DNA of 64,000 bases from contig JAOARC010000038.1 in the NCBI GenBank assembly GCA_025210745.1, forward strand, positions 1-64,000. Direction: 5' to 3'. Of this stretch, positions 61,415-64,000 are shown piece after piece. Numbering within the stretch: the stretch's first letter is position 1; every line of letters begins with the position of its first letter. Source of the stretch: Bacteriovoracaceae bacterium (GTDB lineage Bacteria > Bdellovibrionota > Bacteriovoracia > Bacteriovoracales > Bacteriovoracaceae). A program made the position numbers and the translations under genes. A model generated the notes under the pieces. The model did not search any database. It had not been told where the DNA came from and saw nothing but the letters and a program-made list of their open reading frames with translations.

Positions 61415-61849
61415 CTATAAGTCTGTATACTTTTTAAGTGTAAAATTTCTAATATTATCTTTTGAAGAAGGCTCTATCTCCAATTGATAAAAACTCATAT
61501 CACTACTTATTTGGCGCTCAATTTGTTTAACAAATCTATTTCCCCACTCGACAAGAAAGTATTTTTTCCCACTCAGCTGCAGGTCTAACTCAAGATGAAC
61601 TATTTCTTCTTCATTTTCTAATCTATAAAAATCGGCATGAACAACATCACCAATTTCATTTATAATACTGTAGCTAGGACTCATCGTATCTTTGGAATTT
61701 ATAAAGACCTTGGCAAAAGTAGTTTTTCCCATTCCCATTTGACCTTCTAAAATAATAACGCTTGGATTATCAATCTGTTCTTTAAGCTCTGTACAAATAC
61801 AACTTAAATCTTCTTCAAGAACTTTTTTCCACTCTTTTACAACTTTCAT
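61415..61849 (-). CDS. tsaE: tRNA threonylcarbamoyladenosine ATPase TsaE
   Basis: 144 residues. Walker A GQMGMGKTTFAK, SPSYSIINEI, HADFYRL, and YFLVEWGNRF, all family marks. Works with TsaB/TsaD in making the t6A modification of ANN-decoding tRNAs. Starts 5 nt after nnrDE ends and is the last gene of the pdxJ-nnrDE-tsaE run. The 290 bp after it, up to the Rrf2 gene, hold only that gene's upstream region. Confidence 0.95.
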   Translation of the reverse strand: MKVVKEWKKVLEEDLSCICTELKEQIDNPSVIILEGQMGMGKTTFAKVFINSKDTMSPSYSIINEIGDVVHADFYRLENEEEIVHLELDLQLSGKKYFLVEWGNRFVKQIERQISSDMSFYQLEIEPSSKDNIRNFTLKKYTDL

Positions 61850-61854
61850 AGAAT

Positions 61855-63438
61855 TTATAATTCACCTTGATCAATGCTTTTAAAGATATCACTTAAAGAT
61901 TCAATAACAGATGAAGCTGTCATTGACCTAACTCCATACTTCTTCGCTGCTTCACTTGCACATAAAGAATGTAATAATACAGAAGATTTTATCGCTTTAT
62001 TAAATTGCTCATATCTTTTAGTAAGGCTTAATTTTTTATCAATAATACCACTTTGAGATATAAGTCCACCAATAAAACCAGCAAGAACATCCCCAGAACC
62101 TGATTTTGCCAAACCATCGTTTGGCATATAATTAAAACTAATATCACCATCGGCTAAGGCCAAGAAAGTACATGGTCCTTTTAAAAGAATATTACAATTA
62201 ATCTTTCTTCTAAGCTCTTTTAGGATAGAAACAGGCTCTCTTTGTACTTTAGCTTCATCAATAGCACAAAACTTAGCTAGCTCACCGAAATGAGGAGTAA
62301 TAACAGTTGGAGCATTTCTTAACTTAAAGACATTTTCATCTTCAGCTAAGGACATTACATTAATGGCATCTCCATCTAATACAACTGGGCCACTAAAGTT
62401 ATTTAATACTTCTAAAACAATCTTTCTTGCTCGAGTAGACCTTGCTAAACCTGGTCCAATAACAATAGATGAATATTTTTCCAAGTCTTTAATAAGTCTT
62501 GGCCATTTATCAAGCTCAATTGGAATATAACCAGTCATAATATCGGGAGTTAATCTCGAAATAAATTCTTGATACTGAGGATACCAAGTCGCCGCTGTTA
62601 CCAGACCAGCCCCCACCTTTAAAGATGCTGTTGCCGCTAAAACTAAAGACCCTGTTAATCCATGAGACCCCCCTAATACAAGAGTATGGCCATATACTTT
62701 TTTATCAGCAAACCTATCTCTTGTGCCAAGAAGATCATAAAGATCTTGTACTTTTAATAACGATTTATCTGAGTCTTCAAATAGTACTCTAGGCATGCCG
62801 CAATCAACAACTTCTATCATACCTGTATAATGAACAGCATCACATAAATAGTAACCTTGTTTTAATACAGTATTAGATAAAGTGAGATCAGCCTTTATGG
62901 CATTTCCTTGCACCACTCCAGTATCTGCACACACACCCGTTGGAACATCACAACAAACTGTAAATGATGAATATTCATTTACAAAGTTAATGGTTTCATA
63001 AAGAAAATTGGATAGAGGTAAAGTAATACCTGTTCCAATAATTCCATCAATAACCATAACTCTAGAACTTAATTGTTCAAAAAAACCGACTAATTCGTCC
63101 ACTGAAGAAATTGATTTTAAGCTTACATCAAATTTTTCACTAAAGCTTATTTGATGAGCAAGCTCATCACATTGTTCACTTTGATTAAATAAAGTAAAAG
63201 CTGTTACACTATAACCAAGATTTTTTAAGTTTCTTGTAACTAAAAGAGCATCGACAGCATTAAGTCCTGGACCTAAAAGAGAAACGACATCAATCGTTTT
63301 ATCTCCTTTTAAAATATTCTTATCCAAATAGTTGGCTGCTTCTTTACCATAGTTTTCGGACCTTAAACTAGCATTAATGCCAACTTCATTACATTTTTCA
63401 ATTACGCCATGCATTTGTTTAACGTTAAAGATATTCAT
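61855..63438 (-). CDS. nnrDE: Bifunctional NAD(P)H-hydrate epimerase/dehydratase
   Basis: 527 residues. The N-terminal YjeF epimerase domain (about 1-215) has VVSLLGPGLNAVDALLV and IDGIIGTGI. The C-terminal ADP/ATP-dependent dehydratase domain (about 235-515) has LVLGGSHGLTGS, IVIGPGLARS, VLDGDAINV, TPHFGELAKF and GSGDVLAGFIGG. Repairs hydrated NADH and NADPH. ATG overlaps the pdxJ stop by 4 nt. Confidence 0.95.
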   Translation of the reverse strand: MNIFNVKQMHGVIEKCNEVGINASLRSENYGKEAANYLDKNILKGDKTIDVVSLLGPGLNAVDALLVTRNLKNLGYSVTAFTLFNQSEQCDELAHQISFSEKFDVSLKSISSVDELVGFFEQLSSRVMVIDGIIGTGITLPLSNFLYETINFVNEYSSFTVCCDVPTGVCADTGVVQGNAIKADLTLSNTVLKQGYYLCDAVHYTGMIEVVDCGMPRVLFEDSDKSLLKVQDLYDLLGTRDRFADKKVYGHTLVLGGSHGLTGSLVLAATASLKVGAGLVTAATWYPQYQEFISRLTPDIMTGYIPIELDKWPRLIKDLEKYSSIVIGPGLARSTRARKIVLEVLNNFSGPVVLDGDAINVMSLAEDENVFKLRNAPTVITPHFGELAKFCAIDEAKVQREPVSILKELRRKINCNILLKGPCTFLALADGDISFNYMPNDGLAKSGSGDVLAGFIGGLISQSGIIDKKLSLTKRYEQFNKAIKSSVLLHSLCASEAAKKYGVRSMTASSVIESLSDIFKSIDQGEL

Positions 63439-64000
63439 ATACGTCCCATAACCCTCAAAAGTTTTTCAATAGACTTATTTATTCCACAAAAAATGCTATC
63501 ACTAATAATCCAGTGTCCAATATTATACTCAGCAAATAATTTATTCTCACAAAGAGGTTTTAAACTCTCATCTGTCAGCCCATGTCCTGCATGAAAACCT
63601 ATTGCTGCTGATTCAATTTGAGTTTTTGCTTTTTTAAACTTTTCTATAAATAAACTTATATCTCCATCTTCTAAATAAACTTTTGCATATTCTCCCGTAT
63701 GTATTTCGACTGCATCTACCTTAAGCTCAATACAATGATTTAAAACTGCTTCATCCGCTTCGACAAAAAGAGAAATTTTAGTCTTGGGAGCATTTTTTTT
63801 AATCAACTCCATCGCTTCTTGTAATCTTAACAATGTATCTGCATTCTTCAGATCAAGACCGCCTTCTGTTGTCTTTTCTTCTCTTTTTTCAGGAACAATA
63901 CATACCCAATCAGGCTTTATATCAATTGCAATATCAACTATTTGCTTATCCAAACCAATCTCTAAGTTAAATAACTTATTGTGCTCTTTAGTCACTTGCT
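63435..64000 (-). CDS. pdxJ: Pyridoxine 5'-phosphate synthase, C-terminal part (cut by window edge)
   Basis: The visible 186 or so residues match PdxJ from its second strand on: LFNLEIG, CIVPEKREEKTTEGGLD, VSLFVEAD-type strand (ISLFVEADEAVL), AVEIHTGEYAK, GFHAGHGLTDESLKPLC, YNIGHWIISD. Makes pyridoxine 5'-phosphate from deoxyxylulose phosphate and an aminoacetone phosphate. The first about 55 residues lie beyond base 64000; the GTG near 63995 is an internal Val codon. Overlaps nnrDE by 4 nt. Confidence 0.9.
   Translation of the reverse strand, partial: QVTKEHNKLFNLEIGLDKQIVDIAIDIKPDWVCIVPEKREEKTTEGGLDLKNADTLLRLQEAMELIKKNAPKTKISLFVEADEAVLNHCIELKVDAVEIHTGEYAKVYLEDGDISLFIEKFKKAKTQIESAAIGFHAGHGLTDESLKPLCENKLFAEYNIGHWIISDSIFCGINKSIEKLLRVMGRI

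Noticed and set aside
1-64000. tRNA, rRNA or CRISPR features
   Set aside because: Scanned by eye for cloverleaf ends, rRNA cores and regularly spaced repeats; none was found, though a weak tRNA could be missed without a program.

Overview
The window is strongly AT-rich and gene-dense. It carries many secreted or lipoprotein genes, a 2-oxoacid:ferredoxin oxidoreductase (korAB), HPPD and a DUF3015/DUF4105 pair. The combination suggests a marine-type Bdellovibrionota member, most likely Halobacteriovorax/Bacteriovorax-like. This is inferred from gene content; no rRNA gene is present to confirm it. No tRNA, rRNA, CRISPR array or intact insertion sequence was seen.

Region 1 (1-18,200, minus strand) is an Rhs/teneurin-like polymorphic-toxin locus. 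A 2,807-residue lipoprotein (vWA, Ig-like repeats, CarboxypepD-reg/ZU5-like domains, NHL repeats, YD shell, glycine-rich hydrophobic tip) is translationally coupled to a lipoprotein gene and a small exported protein. Downstream lie a Ser/Thr kinase broken by one in-frame stop, a mobile-looking four-helix-bundle gene, and an orphan Rhs tip. The orphan tip repeats 1,181 bp of the parent YD region and swaps in a phospholipase A2-like C-terminus. After it come small exported or membrane proteins, several with a PH-like layout and several frameshifted, which are plausible immunity genes or their remains. A third Rhs fragment runs off the left edge.

Region 2 (18,450-22,450) holds DUF3015, DUF4105 and an outer-membrane barrel gene in one direction, then an AI-2E family transporter.

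Region 3 (22,600-30,100) is a defence island with ragged edges: a DnaA-like fragment and a WYL-regulator fragment truncated head to head, a Gabija-type pair (GajA OLD nuclease and GajB UvrD-like helicase), a divergent AbiGi-like gene, and an N-terminally truncated SNF2 helicase beside prfC.

Region 4 (30,100-50,650) is mostly housekeeping: RF3, korAB, MscS channel, ABC-F ATPase, Nif3 protein, cold-shock protein, Kelch/propeller protein, and a run lysR, tRNA nucleotidyltransferase-like, GNAT, mltA, hppD and an HPt-HATPase gene that seems to use an ATT start, then fusA. A perfect 47-bp palindrome covers the lysR ribosome binding site. Between prfC and korB is about 210 nt of dense predicted RNA structure.

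Region 5 (50,700-58,400) contains two clusters of large exported proteins of unknown function, some Cys-rich, and a cytosolic unknown. A second structured-RNA candidate follows.

Region 6 (58,660-64,000) has an Rrf2-type regulator, a cysteine desulfurase and a MetE-like protein in one operon, then pdxJ (cut by the window edge), nnrDE and tsaE in another.
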